This document shows positions 32,069 to 43,830 of a stretch of DNA of 64,000 bases, in pieces. The notes beneath the pieces are model-generated. The model had not been told where the DNA came from, did not search any database, and was given only the letters and a program-made list of their open reading frames with translations. Position 1 is the stretch's first letter; the number at the start of each line of letters is the position of its first letter. The stretch spans positions 1,116,001 through 1,180,000 of the forward strand of contig NADL03000758.1 of assembly GCA_002205965.3 (NCBI GenBank). Reading direction: 5' to 3'. This DNA comes from Kappaphycus alvarezii (lineage: Eukaryota > Rhodophyta > Florideophyceae > Gigartinales > Solieriaceae). The position numbers and the translations under genes are program-made.

Positions 32069-33029
32069 TTACTCCGAGTCAGACTCGGAGGCAGCGGTAG
32101 GTGGGTTCTTGTGCTGCTTGTCCTTTCCAGGTCCCGGTCGGCGAGTGTTGCGAGAAGAAGGCCTGGAAGTCCCTGCTCCCGACGAAGTCTTGGCTGAGGC
32201 GGCTGACGTCTTGGCTTGCTGACGGGTGAGTCCCTTGGCGTACACCTTTGAACGCAGTTCAGCGAGCTCCTTACGGGTGTTGTGATACAAGTCGGAGTGG
32301 TCCACTTGATCTTAGGACCTGAGGTACTTGTTGAGGAAAATGGCTTCATATTTCCCTGTCTGTAGAACTTCTTCGAAGAAGTCGATGCTCTCGCAGACGC
32401 GCTGGTAGGAAGCGCGAGCTTAGTGATCCAGTACGACGACTTGTTGTACGAGAGCAGTCCAATCGCGGCGTTCGATAGCCTCGGTAACGGTATGAAGGGT
32501 GGACAGTGTGAGTTCTTCAGTGTGGGCGATGTTCCAGAGAACTTCGGCTTCCCAGCCGTCCCTTTTGTATTGTTCCGTGATGCGATGGTACAGTACCTCC
32601 GGTTCGGGAATGAACCTACGCGCGGGGAACGGCGGGAGAGTGGAAGGCTTCTTGAAGTGGTGAAGCTTTTCGACATAAGCGTAAGCTCCACGTGCGGTGA
32701 GACTTGCTGGGACGGCTTCGGCTGACGGGGGCGGCAACGAGTACTGAAGTAGTCCTTGTAAGTACGGAGCCGGAATCGGTGACCGACTTGCGGGAGCGGC
32801 GGCGACTGGAGAAGTTTCGCTCCGACAAGAGTCGGAGCGGGACTTGGAGCGGCAGCGAAAGGTCCTGGAGCGGCTTCAGATGGGCCGGCGGGAGCAGCCC
32901 CCGGAACGGCAGTGAGCGATCAAGGAGAAGGTCGATCTTCTCGTTGATTTCCGAGAATCTTGCGTCAGTCTTGTCGGCGAGTTCTTGGATTCGATCATCC
33001 TTATCTGTCGGATCTTGATGAGGAGGCAT
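32069..33029 (-). CDS. gag-like protein of the DIRS-like element
   Basis: Starts with MPPHQDPTDKDDRIQELADK and a coiled-coil-like stretch (FSEINEKIDLLLD). A Ser/Arg-rich part follows, then YAYVEKLHHFKKPSTLPPF, LYHRITEQYKRDGWEAEVLW and a basic, Pro/Ser/Lys-rich tail (GTSRPSSRNTRRPGPGKDK) ending DSE at 32069. Gag proteins have little sequence conservation; the call rests on position upstream of the reverse transcriptase and the coiled-coil plus basic-tail layout. Frames change near 32740 and 32400. Confidence 0.5.
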
Positions 33030-33129
33030 TTCTTGCAGACAGAAATGTAGAAGATGCGATGGGAGAGTCGAGAGAGCTTTTGGAACGAAAGGATTGTGAT
33101 TCAACAGCGATGAAGCGCCGATATGAGCG

Positions 33130-33540
33130 TGGATTCTCCCGGAGTTGTTGTTCTAAAAAGAAGAGCATGAGAACAGCGACTAATTGAGTACAGTACGAGA
33201 GGAAAGCCTGGGTCGTGTATATACGGTTTGCGCCTGTCGTATGAGGATGTGTGCGCGCCGCCGAAATATTTTGGGGTGGATCGCTCCAAACTCGCGAAGT
33301 TCCGAAATTTCCAAATTTTGGCTGCAGCCAAGTCGTACGGATTTTCGGTTATCTCGCGAAACCCTTGTATTTGATATCAACTTCAGCCATGTACCGTTTT
33401 CGGTCGCGAAGTTGAAACTCCCCCTAGCGGGGAGGCTTATACTGGCAAAGAGTCTCAGATCCCTGTAGTTTGGCTTCAAATCTTTTTGCAAGCCTCTTCC
33501 TATCATTAACCAATGAATTGCCCTTCCAAATCACTAAAAA
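33130..33540. repeat. DIRS terminal region, A plus B segments (5' side)
   Basis: Bases 33150-33340 match the solo fragment at 24850-25060 and 33320-33520 match 28955-29160. This is the only place in the window where the two halves are joined. It lies upstream of the gag start of the minus-strand element. Confidence 0.7.
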
Positions 33541-33934
33541 ACCCAAAACTTTTCCCTTTTCGACACGTGCTGTACAATAGTTCACAACGCTTTCTCAGCG
33601 GCGTGGATAAATCCGACTACATCTTCCATTCCTTAAGAAAACCAAAGAATCCCCTTGTAATTGGCTGATGCGGGGCTCTGATAGAGTTCCTTTAAACATT
33701 TAAAAAGTCGGCGTCTTACTCTCTCGTGCTAACGAGCTTTGACTTCGCATACAAATTGGTGGAATGAGAGGTGTATCTTTTAGAAGGTCGAAGGCTGTTC
33801 TTGAAGAACAAAAATAGACAATTTTCCATACTTAACATGGATCCCTAATGTCTTTCGGACCATTATGGTATGTCCTCATATGAAGAAGAAGGTTAGGGTT
33901 AATTGTTTCAAAAAAAATCTTTTCTTCTATTTTT

Positions 33935-34785
33935 GTGCTCATCCATATTTTAAAAAAAGAAAAGCTCGATCAGAAATTTGAACGCTGTTCGAGTACGACC
34001 CATCCGTACTTCTCGAAAAAGTTCGAATTTAGTGCGAATTTTCCACATTTTACCCTTTCAGTGCCTGCAGGTGGATTCTTTAGCCAAAGTGTTGTAGATG
34101 TCTATGCTAGTGATATCGAAAATATCTTCATCGAGACAAAGGACCTGAATACTTTTGACAGCGATTATGCTATCCCAGAAGTTCCACAGGAAAGTTGTAA
34201 TCGACTTCGACATGAAAGATGATTCTGTCATATTTGATGATCTTCTGAGCTCAGAAAATGCCTCTGGAGAAGTACATGACTCCAATTTTGGAAGTTCTTC
34301 CTCAGACACTAACGAATTGCAAGTGAGAGGGGGTAGTAATGGCCAGCTAGACCCTGAAGACCAAATCGACCTCGATACTCTCACATACTATCCAGGAGTT
34401 TGGCGCAGTAAGCGATCTACTGCGGGAAGTACACAGAGAGGCCATAGATATGAAGTCGCGTACTTGGCAACTGACGCATCCCTTGAGGAAGGAATTCCAA
34501 ATATTTACACTAAAGATGAGGACAGTCATGGCTCATAGAAGTGGATTATGGCACTAGAGTTTGACATGGAGTCTCTTAACAAATAAATACCTGAGATCTG
34601 TCTAATCTCTTTAAAGTCTGCAAATTAATAAAGAATAAATATTTTTTTGATGTTAAAAAAGATGTGCAGGGTAATTTTTCTCGATATAAGGTCCTTGAGG
34701 TTGCAAAAGGGATTTTCTCAAGTACCAGAAATTGACATCCGAGAGGTTTATTCAACCGCGTCAAAATATGCCTTTGTGCTGCTGA
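33935..34785 (+). pseudogene. Copia element 2, proximal part (reverse transcriptase N-terminal half)
   Basis: Plus-strand text reads GVWRSKRSTAGSTQRGHRYE, KDEDSHGS then KWIMALEFDMESLNK, and finally QGNFSRYKVLEVAKG, FSQVPEIDIREVYSTASKYA. The last blocks match the conserved copia reverse-transcriptase motifs RYKARLVAKGF-x-Q and Y-x-E-x-FSPVAK. The frame is cut off at 34785, exactly where the LTR of the inserted element begins, and resumes at 42382. The more proximal 33935-34222 frame is probably the spacer between integrase and reverse transcriptase. Several indels and stops are present. Confidence 0.65.
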
Positions 34786-35119
34786 TGTAGTTACGACATT
34801 GGACAAGTGTCGCGCGCTCAGCCGTGGCACTGTAATGCACTCAAGGCTGAGCTAAAGGCTGGACCTTGTTTATCTTACCTCGCACAGTATATCTGTCGAC
34901 CTCTCCTCCGCCCCACCCCGAAAGAAAAGGGAGAAGACAAGAAAGAGAGAGAACTACACTGCGGTCGACGATAATCCGTTGGTACCGCCGCAGGTCGCCA
35001 CTCTGGGCACTCCCTTAGGAACGAATAACTGTTTAATATCCACCACCAGTTTTTCCTGTTCCCTTTGTTGACTACGGTTGCGATTGTACGTCGCCACAAC
35101 ATTTCCGTAATCAAGCACA
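34786..35119 (+). repeat. 5' LTR of copia element 1
   Basis: Begins TGTAGTTACGACATT and ends CAAGCACA. It aligns over its length with 42051-42381; shared blocks include CTTACCTCGCACAGT, AGAGAGAGAACTACACT, ACCGCCGCAGGTCGCC and GGTTGCGATTGTACGT. The two copies differ by many substitutions and small indels. Confidence 0.85.
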
Positions 35120-35335
35120 GTAATACGGCAATCCTAATTCAAGGCTTTGCTTGCAAAACTCCTGGAACCAATCATGCCGATGTCGCGTATCCAATTCCGC
35201 GCTAAAGCGGAGAAGCTCAAAAGAAGACGGATAAATCTGCCGTTTTGGATTCTACATCGTTGGACTTCATCGCTATAGCTAAGAAATTATTGGCGTTGTT
35301 TCTGGCCGCTTGCTTCCGCCTCTCCTGACGGAATA

Positions 35336-36582
35336 TTGCAAACGGCGACTATGGCGGATTCAAGTGACGTCATGGATGTCATTCGCATGATGCTTTCTAC
35401 ACCCGCTGAAATCTTCACAGAATCGTTCTTCTCTCGTCTAATGTTTGCCCTCGCTACTTTATTTGATGCAACGGACCTGTTTGGGGCGGATACAGTACCT
35501 GAAGAGTACCACATTACACTACAAATCTCACCATGTGATAGAAATAATAGACACATTAAGTTTCATTTATGGTTGTTCCACCTACTCGAAGTGGACGCAA
35601 ATAATTGTAACCTGGTTGTTCAGAAGTTTGAGCAAACGCGGGGCTCTTCGAACCCCTTGCTGTCGGGCCGAAATGGTGATCCTCCTAGCAGGATCAAGGA
35701 TGATGAACCTAGCCCACCTGATACTTGCGGAGGATTTGATGTCAGTTTTCGCTCAGAACCTCGCGGCTCCGTTCAGGCAGGACTCCCACAGGGTCACATA
35801 ATGTTCTCAACAGTGGATCGCAGGATACTCGCTTCTCTATGGAAAGGGCCGTGCATGTGTCGACTCCGCCCCGTGGTGGACCTCCAATGATTGGACCCTT
35901 GCAAAATTTGCCATCATTGCTGCCCGCTCTACCTGCCCCATTCACGTACTCCAGTAATACGGGTCCACAGAATGTTCCCCGTGCTATGCCTATGCCTGAA
36001 AAAATCTGCGGGAGCATGGAGATTCGAACAAAGCCAGCTACGCAGTCCAAATGATAAAGGACTCGAAGTTCAGTGGTGAAATCAAGCAAGATATCAAAGC
36101 GACGATTAAAATGTATGACATATGTGCCCGCCAGTACTCTCTGACCGAGCGGCAAAAGGGCAACTTCTCCATACTCGCATTTGATGGGGCTGCACATTGT
36201 TTTTTTATGTAAAAGGCAATCCCAACGGTGCATTTCTGGATGATGTGCGAAATAACGGAGGAGTACAATAGTGACGCTCGTAGGTTGCAAGTAAAATCTA
36301 CTTCGGAACTAGTGCGCCTCTGCTCTTTCATGCGAGAGCATGACATTAACGACGTGATGGAATGGCTTACTGAGCTGGTGGAGCACATTAATGAGCTCTC
36401 TCGGCAATAACCAAGGTAATTTGACCGATGACGACAATACGGACTACCTGCGTAGGGCCGTTACTAAGCACCCCGATTGGTCCAAGATACCCATTGCAAA
36501 CATAAAATCTCAGAGGTACTCTTTCAATGCTTTCGCTACCGCTCTGCACGATTCTATCCAAAAACTCAAGCAGCTCCCCTAA
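35336..36582 (+). CDS. gag region of copia element 1, frame-broken
   Basis: Pieces read IKDDEPSPPDTCGG, GPQNVPRAMPMPEKI, then DSNKASYAVQMIKDSKFSGE, IKQDIKATIKMYDICARQYS and LTERQKGNFSILAFDGAAHC, followed by FWMMCEITEEYNSDARRLQ. The helical K-x-SG-(x)n-F-x-ALEGPA-like pattern and position between 5' LTR and protease support capsid-type Gag. No CCHC knuckle was found. Frame changes occur near 35650, 36040 and 36210. Confidence 0.55.
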
Positions 36583-37148
36583 CTCTCCGGTACGTCATTC
36601 CTACATACGGAATTTGTTGAAGATGGACGTTATGAGGACGAAGTGCAGACTCACATGATGCTGTATGGTCACAGAGCGCGACATGTGCATCGGAAGGACT
36701 TCAAAGGGCATAAAAGTCGTACGAAGACTCCAGCATCAAGCAGGAAGTACTCTGCAAAGACGTTTCGGTGTGGCTGCTGTGGTTAACCATGGAAAAAGAA
36801 TCAAAAGTGCGCAGAAGACGCAGATAGACGCCATTTGGAGAACGCGCTCAAACAGGACACTCTAGTTATCCACATAGTGTCCGATCTAGCAAGCGATCAT
36901 GAAGACATTCTCGGACAAGAGGATGATCAGCATGACCAAAGGGGTCATAGCGAATCAAATTGGGAAGCAAAGACATTCATGGTCTCGGTAGTAGCTACTT
37001 CTGACCACGATGTTGACTCTGACTCTTTCGATACTCCGCATATCGGGCATGTGAGCACTATTGATGCGGAGCAGTGAGATGTTTATATAAATACACTTAA
37101 TGCTGAAATCCGAAAGGCGCAGGATTTTTTACATGGCGACAAGGACCA

Positions 37149-40100
37149 GTGAATTCTAATCCATCTCGCCTAAAGTTCAAGAGTGTTGAAGATGGTATCG
37201 TCGTCATGGTAGGACTCTGTGCCGTAGATCTTGAGCGAGAGATTCGTCACACACGAGCACAGCTTATTTCAGGATTCTGTATCGAAACCGGTGCACTGAA
37301 CTCGGTTATAGGGCGAATGGAGTTGAAAAGGCTCTGCAATGAACATGGAGTTCATTATTTAAGGATACTTGAATCTAGCAGAAAATTAGATTTCGCCAAT
37401 ACGACATGCAATTACTTAAACAAGGTATCCATTGCCTTGAACACGCCTCCGGCGACCTATTCATCCGAGTCGAGTTGGATATTGTGCAGACCGCCATCTC
37501 CACCCTGTTCGGCATGGATGTCATGGATAAGGAAGGATTCACGTCTTGCCTCATTTCTAATTGGCTGGCTAAACGCAAGAAGATAAGAACGCCGCAAGGC
37601 AAGGAGATGTTCATGGATATATGGTACCTCCCAGGTATCAGATCTTGTAGTAACTATTTGTATGCTGAAGTGCGTTTCACACCGTCGACATCCTTTACCA
37701 GGTCGCAGCTGTCCAAGTTCCATCGCAATTTCTTCCACCGTAGTAGGTCCAAATTGTTCAACCTGATCAAGAGGGCTAGGTCTGAACATGAAACAAGGAG
37801 ATACTGCGTCTTTTGAAAGATATAGCGAAGCATTGCGACCTTTTTGAACGTATCGAGTCAGGACTGTATCGTTTTCGAGTTACTAACGGTACAGAGAATT
37901 TGGGTTTTAATGAAAGAGCCCTCTTGGACATCATTTACTTTGATAGTTTCTCTGTACTGCACATCGTGGACGAAGCGCCGCACTTGAGTATGGCTTTCTT
38001 CCTGGATTCCCTGACTACTGAAGGTATCTAGAACGCATTCATACGTTGCTGGTCCTCAGTCTACACTGGACTCCCTAATCGTATCCTTATTGACCAAGGA
38101 TCCAACCTCGGTGAAAGTTTTATACATCTCGCCAAGTTTTTTGATGTTCAAGTTGTTCGTACCGGAATCGAAGCCCATTCCAGCCTGAGATTTCCTGAAC
38201 GCTACTATGGTCCACTTCGCACGATTTATCGTAAGATCATGCAAGACAGGCCCCACATGAAGAGACATCTAGGCTTTGGATGAGCCGTGAAGGCGAAGAT
38301 CGATATCTTAGGCCCAGAGTGACTTGTCACTTTCGCACTGGTATTCAGTGAGTACACTTATGTGTACAAAGCTTCAGAAACAGCGCCGCGTCGTAATACT
38401 ATAAGTGAACGCGCTCAGCTTGCCGAGGTCGCTCGCAAGGAGATGGAGTCTCAGATGGCGTCTCTCAAAAATTCAAGAGAGCGCTTTATCATGCGGTACC
38501 GCCCGCATGCGGTCAAGTGTACCATCCAGATGACCAAGTCCTGGTCTGGCGCGAGAATTTCGTGAACAACAGGATTGGAGAATGGCTGGGACCCTTTACC
38601 GTCATGGCCATAGACACAAGTAAGAAACTTTTGTATGTAAGTGATACGAAAATCGGATCCCTGCAAAACTGTTTAATCTTGCACAAGTCAGGCCGTATTT
38701 CAAGCGGCATGTTCTTTCTCACTCATTCTTTGTTGATTTAGGTCGTGGTATTTCTCCGTACAAGACATTACCGGACGAGGTAATACTACTTACGGAAGTC
38801 CTGGAGTCGGATGACAAAAAGGCCCACGGTGAGGAAATGCACCAAGCCAAACTGCCGGAGGTTCGTAATTTCTCGAGAAGGGGACCTTCAAGATCAACTT
38901 AAAAGAAGAAGTTCTGCCCGACGCCAAAGTACTCATGGGTCGCTTTTTTAGCTATTAAATCCACTTTAGATAGTCAGGTGAAGTATAAGGCGTGATAAGT
39001 GATGGGAGTTCATCGCGACAAATGAAAGGAACTCATGGTGCATACGAGAAATACACTGAGTCTTCATTCTGCCTAACTCTTGCTCGCGCTGGTAGATATA
39101 TTTGGCTTTGACTTGTGGTCCTCGGATGTACGCCAAGCCTATCTACAGGCATCTGAACCTCTTCATCGATATATTTGCCTCCAAATCTCGGCCCCAGAGT
39201 TTTAAATCGAGCCGCACTAATGCTTAGAGCTCCTGCCACCATTGCACGGTCTGTATGACACAGGTGACCTGTGGCACACCACGCTGGATCAGCACCACCG
39301 GGAGGAACTGGGCATCTCACAATGCAAGCTGGATGTCGCCCTTTACTTCTTACTAGAGAAAGATGGTCACATTGGACTTAGCGGAACTTATATCTATGAC
39401 ATTCTCCGAACAGGCAACCAACAGTTTCGTCAACTGACATCTCAGACGAACAAGACCTTTGACATGGCAGAGAACTCACATTATCATTCGAATATATGGG
39501 CTTCTAGCTAGCCGCGGACCAAGATATGGATTTTATCATTGATCAATATTATTATATTAGAAAACTAGAGTGCTTACCGCTCGAGGCCTCCTTACAAAAA
39601 TTCAGCTCCATGCGGATGAAGTTAGAATGGTTATCCCGCTCCCGACATGACTGCTTCTTTAAGATAGCCCAAATGGAGCAGGTCACAGAATACATGTTTA
39701 ATAAGCAACCGGTAACATACATTCGGCGACTTAACAAGGCCATCCCGTATGCTACAGATAAACAGACGCAACTGAAGATTATCAAGCTGGATAAGAAGAC
39801 CCTAAAAATTGCTAGCTTCTCAGATGCGTCCTTTGCAAATAATCATGACCTCTCTTTGCAGCTTAGATATATTGTTTTATTTGTAGACGCGCGGTTTACG
39901 GTTGTTCGGATTTCATTTAGGTTCTAAAATGTCAAGAGGATTACTCGATCTGCAATTTCGGGATAAGTCATCGAGTTTAGTGAGATGTTTGATTATGCTA
40001 TAGCACTATCAGCTAAACTGGCCTCTATTCTTAAGCGAAGTATATCGGTTCAACTATTCACGGACAGCAAAAGTCTGTTTGACGTAATCTCCAAAGGCTC

Positions 40101-40251
40101 AAGGATGTCTGCGAAGAGAATGATGCTTAACATAGCCGCTGCACGGGGCGGGTTTAGAGACAAAGCTATATCTGATACTGAATTTATTCGAAGTTCTACT
40201 AACATCGTAGATGTGCTCACGAAGCAGATGGCGCAGGCCATGCTGCGTTAA
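37149..40251 (+). pseudogene. pol of copia element 1 (protease, integrase, reverse transcriptase, RNase H)
   Basis: Protease: GFCIETGALNSVIGRMELKR, where Glu (GAA 37284-37286) replaces the catalytic Asp of D-T/S-G. Integrase: zinc-binding SQLSKFHRNFFH, core LIDQGSNLGESFIHLAKFF and HSSLRFPERYYGPLRTIY, then the C-terminal HPDDQVLVWRENFVNNRIGE. Reverse transcriptase: GLYDTGDLWHTTLDQHHREE and GTYIYDILRTGN, where YIYD (39389-39400) replaces the usual YVDD, then RRLNKAIPYATDKQTQLKI. RNase H: ASFSDASFANNHDLSLQL, QLFTDSKSLFDVISKGSR, ending AQAMLR at 40251. Many frame breaks plus the two active-site changes make this copy dead. Confidence 0.78.
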
Positions 40252-42050
40252 ATAACCGCACCCGGGCAGCTACATGTGCACCCAGAACAATTGATCATAA
40301 GGGGTTATGCAATCACCTGACCGTGCTGTTTCATTATGGGTATCAAGCCATCATATGGTAAGGAATATTTTCAGTTGCTTGCTGTATACTTTTAAGATCT
40401 CTGCCAACTGGAAAACCTCGTTCCCCTGCTGGCAAACTTATACAGGCTTTCAGCAGCTGCCCCAGTGGTGTACTTCTCGACGGGATCCTAGATGATACCC
40501 CGGCCTGCATCGAGAAGCACCACATGATTGATCTTGGCACCAAGACTTGCCACCAGTCGCACTAACCGAACTCCAGATTCGTACCCAGCTAAAAGCTCGA
40601 ACGCGGCTCCGGTGCGATGGTCATGTATTAGGGCTCTGTCCTTCAGACTCCTGACGCCGAGTGAGAGGGCCACCCCAAGTACTATGGGTGCGACCTGCTT
40701 CAACCGTTGCGAGTGCACACTAGAGGCAGTTAGCGACTCCCGTACCTCTACCGCGGAGTACGCTGCACGAAGAAAGCACCACTCATAAACTACACCGGCC
40801 AGCTTACTGTCCAGATCGGATACACTGCAAAAGTGGCCTCTCATGTCCCGGACTTGATACTAGGACAAGGCCCCGTTAGCCTCCATCCCGCCAGGCCCGG
40901 AAGTTACCACGGCTACTCCGGGGTGCTATTAACATGACCTCATCGCCGCCCTAAGTATGTGACCAGAGTTTACACGGAGATGGTAACGCTCCGACAATAT
41001 GTCACAAGGGGCCCAACTGCCCGAGCCTCACCCATTTTCCCGCCCTACCCAGTGCAACCGTCCGAAAAGACAAATTAAGACGGACATATTGTGGCATAGT
41101 GAAGGAAAAAGGATCGACCTGGTAATACCTCGTCCCATGTCGTACGCTTCCGGCGGCAGCATACTATGCGCCCCTTTTTAAATTTTCATCTTATATTTTA
41201 CTCCCGTTATCGAATACAATCTCGTCATTCGACCACACCAGTGTAACACCGCCATCAGAATCGTCATCCCCGGCAGAGTCAGAGTTTTCTCTGCTGCCTC
41301 CCTGCCTCGCCCCATTACCGCTTTCGTGTTCTGAAATGTGCCCTCTGCATACCATCCCATCTGTATCTTTGGCGGAAGCGCCGAAGCCATCTCTCGGGAG
41401 CCCAATTTGCCCCTGCTGGCCGTGCGACCCTCCACCTTGCCATCTCAGGAATTTTTCCCCCCTCCCTTACCCATGGAACACGCTACAGATCCAAATCGCA
41501 GATGCCTGCCGCAATTGGCCGCTGCTTTGTAATGCACACGTTACCCCGAGAGTTCCTCCGCAACCCCAGCATCCTTCGCACTACGTGCGAAGTATCAGTT
41601 TGAATTTGCCCATCCCTTTTTTGCCACTTACATCTGTGAGCTCTGGCGAAGGGGAGAAAAGGGAGAAAAGGGAGGAAAGTGCACCTGCCAAGGGGAGAGA
41701 AAGAAAAAAATTTGAGGGGAGGACAGCTCTGTGAAGAAGATGGCGGACAGTTATTTCTCAAGGAGCTGTCAGTGGGGGAACTTTAATGAACTAGAGGAGG
41801 GGAAATTATTAGGGCCGTGAGGCCGCATGCGCGTTTATCCTGTGCGGACTGGCTTGGGTCGCAGATCGACCCAGCGAACTGAGCTGCAAATAGCGCAAGC
41901 GGCTCGAGAAGCACTGCTGCCGTCTTTATGGGTATCATGGCTTTCAATTCGAGGGATTTGAACGGCCGGCCCTGCTGATAGCGCTAGCTATGATTTTGTT
42001 CTGATTGATATCTTCAAGGTCGCACTTTGATATTACGCGACAGCTGGGAG
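40252..42050. other. Extra 1.8 kb between pol and 3' LTR of copia element 1; antisense open frame
   Basis: Copia elements normally have only a short untranslated stretch here. A minus-strand frame at 40488-40844 (118 codons; VVYEWCFLRAAYSAVEVRES, KINHVVLLDAGRGII) has ordinary composition but no recognised domain. The plus strand from 41281 to 41470 is C/T-rich. At 41645-41730 a long purine-rich run (GGGGAGAAAAGGGAGAAAAG) could act as polypurine tract. The segment may be an extra element gene region or a further insertion. Confidence 0.4.
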
Positions 42051-42381
42051 TGTTACGGCCCGCGAAAAGTGTTTCGCGGTCAGCTGAGGCTCTGTAATGC
42101 AATCAAGACTGAGCTCAAATTTGGACCTTGAATATCTTACCTCGCACAGTGTATCTGCTGCCCTCCCCTTCTCGCCGCCTCCGAAAAAAAGGAAAATACA
42201 AAAAAGAGAGAGAACTACACTACCATAGACAAGAGTCCGTTGGCACCGCCGCAGGTCGCCGACCTGGGCACTCCCTCAGTAAAGAATAACATTTTACTAT
42301 TCCCATCCAATTATACACGTTCCCTTTTGTTGACCACGGTTGCGATTGTACGTTGCCGCAACATTTCCGTATTCAAGCACA
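42051..42381 (+). repeat. 3' LTR of copia element 1
   Basis: Begins TGTTACGGCCCGCGAAAAG and ends CAAGCACA, 331 bp. It is the direct repeat of 34786-35119. The sequence directly after it re-enters the interrupted copia-2 reverse transcriptase. Confidence 0.85.
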
Positions 42382-43640
42382 GTCTTGCAACAGATGTTTG
42401 GAATCTCTGTCCTATTTGACTGGAAGCGGTGCCTTCTTGGTGTCAAGAATGCCTTCTTTAATGCGCCTTTGACGGAAGATATTTATGTTAATCAATCAGA
42501 GCGGTTCGTCACTAAGGGAAATAAGATTGCTTTTATCTCTTATATAAGGCGTTTTATGGCCAGAGCAGGCTTTATGTGAGTAGAGTCGGCACCTCCATCA
42601 GTTTCTGATTGGCAAGGGCTCTTTACAATTCAGTGAGTACCCCACGTTGTAAGTATGAAAGACAGATGAATCGTTTGTATTTTTATGTTGTCGACGTCTA
42701 CGACATCCCTTTGCTTTATAATGCGGAAGATACGGTGGCCAAGGTTATCAGGACATTCCATTCGAGTTTTGAGACCTTTACTGATGACGAAATTAGTAAG
42801 TTCTTAGGAATATCTGTTGAGTAATCAGGAGATATGTTCAAGCTGCATAACGCGTCAGTAGTGCACGCCACCTAGAATAATTCAACATGAATAATTGAAA
42901 ACCAGTAAGCACACCTTCGCGATCTGGGCTGGACCTCAGCACGGATAGCTCTGAAAGTCTGTCAGACAGACAACGTACAAGCTGAACTGTCGTCTCTTAA
43001 TTCTCTCAAATACAGTCAGATCCACATATCCTACGAAGTGGGGTATTTATGAAGGATTGTTCGGAAAACAACACAACAATGCTGCAGGCTGCTAAACACT
43101 CGTTAAAGTACTTGAAGAGTTCATAAAGCTGGAAGTCGTGTACATATCAGAAGGGGCAGAAAATATATAGTCGTTTCCAGATGCGGGCTGGGACCTGGAG
43201 AAAAATCTCGCAAGGCAATCATTAGTAACGTGATGATGCTTGCTGGAAGCCCCATTTTATCGAGGTCAAAGCAACTGTCTTTTGATGCTCGTATCTCGAA
43301 GGAATCAGAATTTGTGGCACTTTCATTTGCGATCAAAGATTTCTTCTGGTTGTGAAAGTTCAAATTAGTGTTAGGAGCAATACTGTGTGAAGCTATAACT
43401 ACAATTCTGTTTGAAATTTCAATTGCCAAAGATAATCAAGCCTGTATCTCGGATGCTCGGTATCCGCTGATTTCATTAATATCGAAGCACATCGACTTGA
43501 AGTACCCCTTTATCGTTAACCAGGCGAGCGTACAGAATTTGAAACTACATTATACACTAACGTAACGTATGGTCACTGACCTAATTATCTAGGAAAAAAG
43601 TATTTTCTTCCGTTGATGAAGTTCATTGGCATTAAGTGAT
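42382..43640 (+). pseudogene. Copia element 2, distal part (reverse transcriptase end and RNase H)
   Basis: Continues the interrupted frame: LLGVKNAFFNAPLTEDIYVN (copia D-V-K-x-AFLNG/A block), then FYVVDVYDIPLLYNAEDTVA in place of the YVDD loop, and ISKFLGISVE. RNase H reads SRSKQLSFDARISKESEFVA, LSFAIKDFFWL, IAKDNQACISDARYPL and SKHIDLKYPFIVNQ. A frame-shifted tail RMVTDLII precedes 43640. Frame breaks and a distorted active site mark it as dead. Confidence 0.72.
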
Positions 43641-43660
43641 ATCTTAAGATTTGCATTGTC

Positions 43661-43830
43661 TGCGCGGGGGGGTGTTGTTGGTGGGCCAGTGCGAGGAGCA
43701 CATTTTTTTAGTGTTCAGTTTGAACCTTAATTGCTTTTGGTGGTTCAAGTTTTGTTGCTGGCCTAGTTGAGTAGCAAAATTTTCTAGTGTTCTCTTTGAA
43801 CATGAATAATTATTGACAGTTTACCTGAAT
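43661..43830 (+). repeat. Candidate polypurine tract and 3' LTR start of copia element 2
   Basis: A G-run (GCGCGGGGGGG, 43662-43672) directly followed by TGTTGTTGGTGGGCC fits the copia pattern of polypurine tract then LTR beginning TGTTG. No 5' partner LTR was found in the window, so the LTR end is unknown. Within it, two similar units (TTTTAGTGTTCAGTTTGAAC and TTCTAGTGTTCTCTTTGAAC) are spaced about 77 bp apart. Confidence 0.4.

Larger units (their letters stand above)
28955..33540 (-). mobile_element. DIRS-like tyrosine-recombinase retroelement
   Basis: On the minus strand, in order: a gag-like region (33029-32069), reverse transcriptase and RNase H (31880-30706), and a tyrosine recombinase (30302-29166). 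This is the gene set of DIRS retrotransposons, which use a recombinase instead of a DDE integrase. A segment of about 200 bp (B) occurs in direct orientation at both ends (28955-29160 and 33320-33520), supporting the boundaries. Inactivating changes are visible: YMDV for YMDD, and a nonsense codon next to the recombinase tyrosine. Exact ends and the target site are not resolved. Confidence 0.75.
34786..42381 (+). mobile_element. Ty1/copia element 1 with both LTRs, inserted in copia element 2
   Basis: Two direct LTRs (34786-35119 and 42051-42381) bound 7.6 kb that contains gag, protease, integrase, reverse transcriptase and RNase H in copia order on the plus strand. Sequence flanking the left LTR encodes the first half, and sequence flanking the right LTR the second half, of another copia reverse transcriptase, so this is a nested insertion. 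Catalytic residues are changed in protease and reverse transcriptase, so this copy is inactive. No exact target-site duplication is visible (GCTGA on the left, GTCTT on the right). Confidence 0.8.

Noticed and set aside
40860-40935. 5S rRNA-like GGCCCGGAAGTTA stretch
   Set aside because: Only a short resemblance; the conserved boxes of 5S rRNA are missing.
41940-42000. tRNA-like GATTTGAAC box on the plus strand (reverse-complement T arm)
   Set aside because: The five-base T stem does not pair and no anticodon arm or acceptor stem can be drawn.
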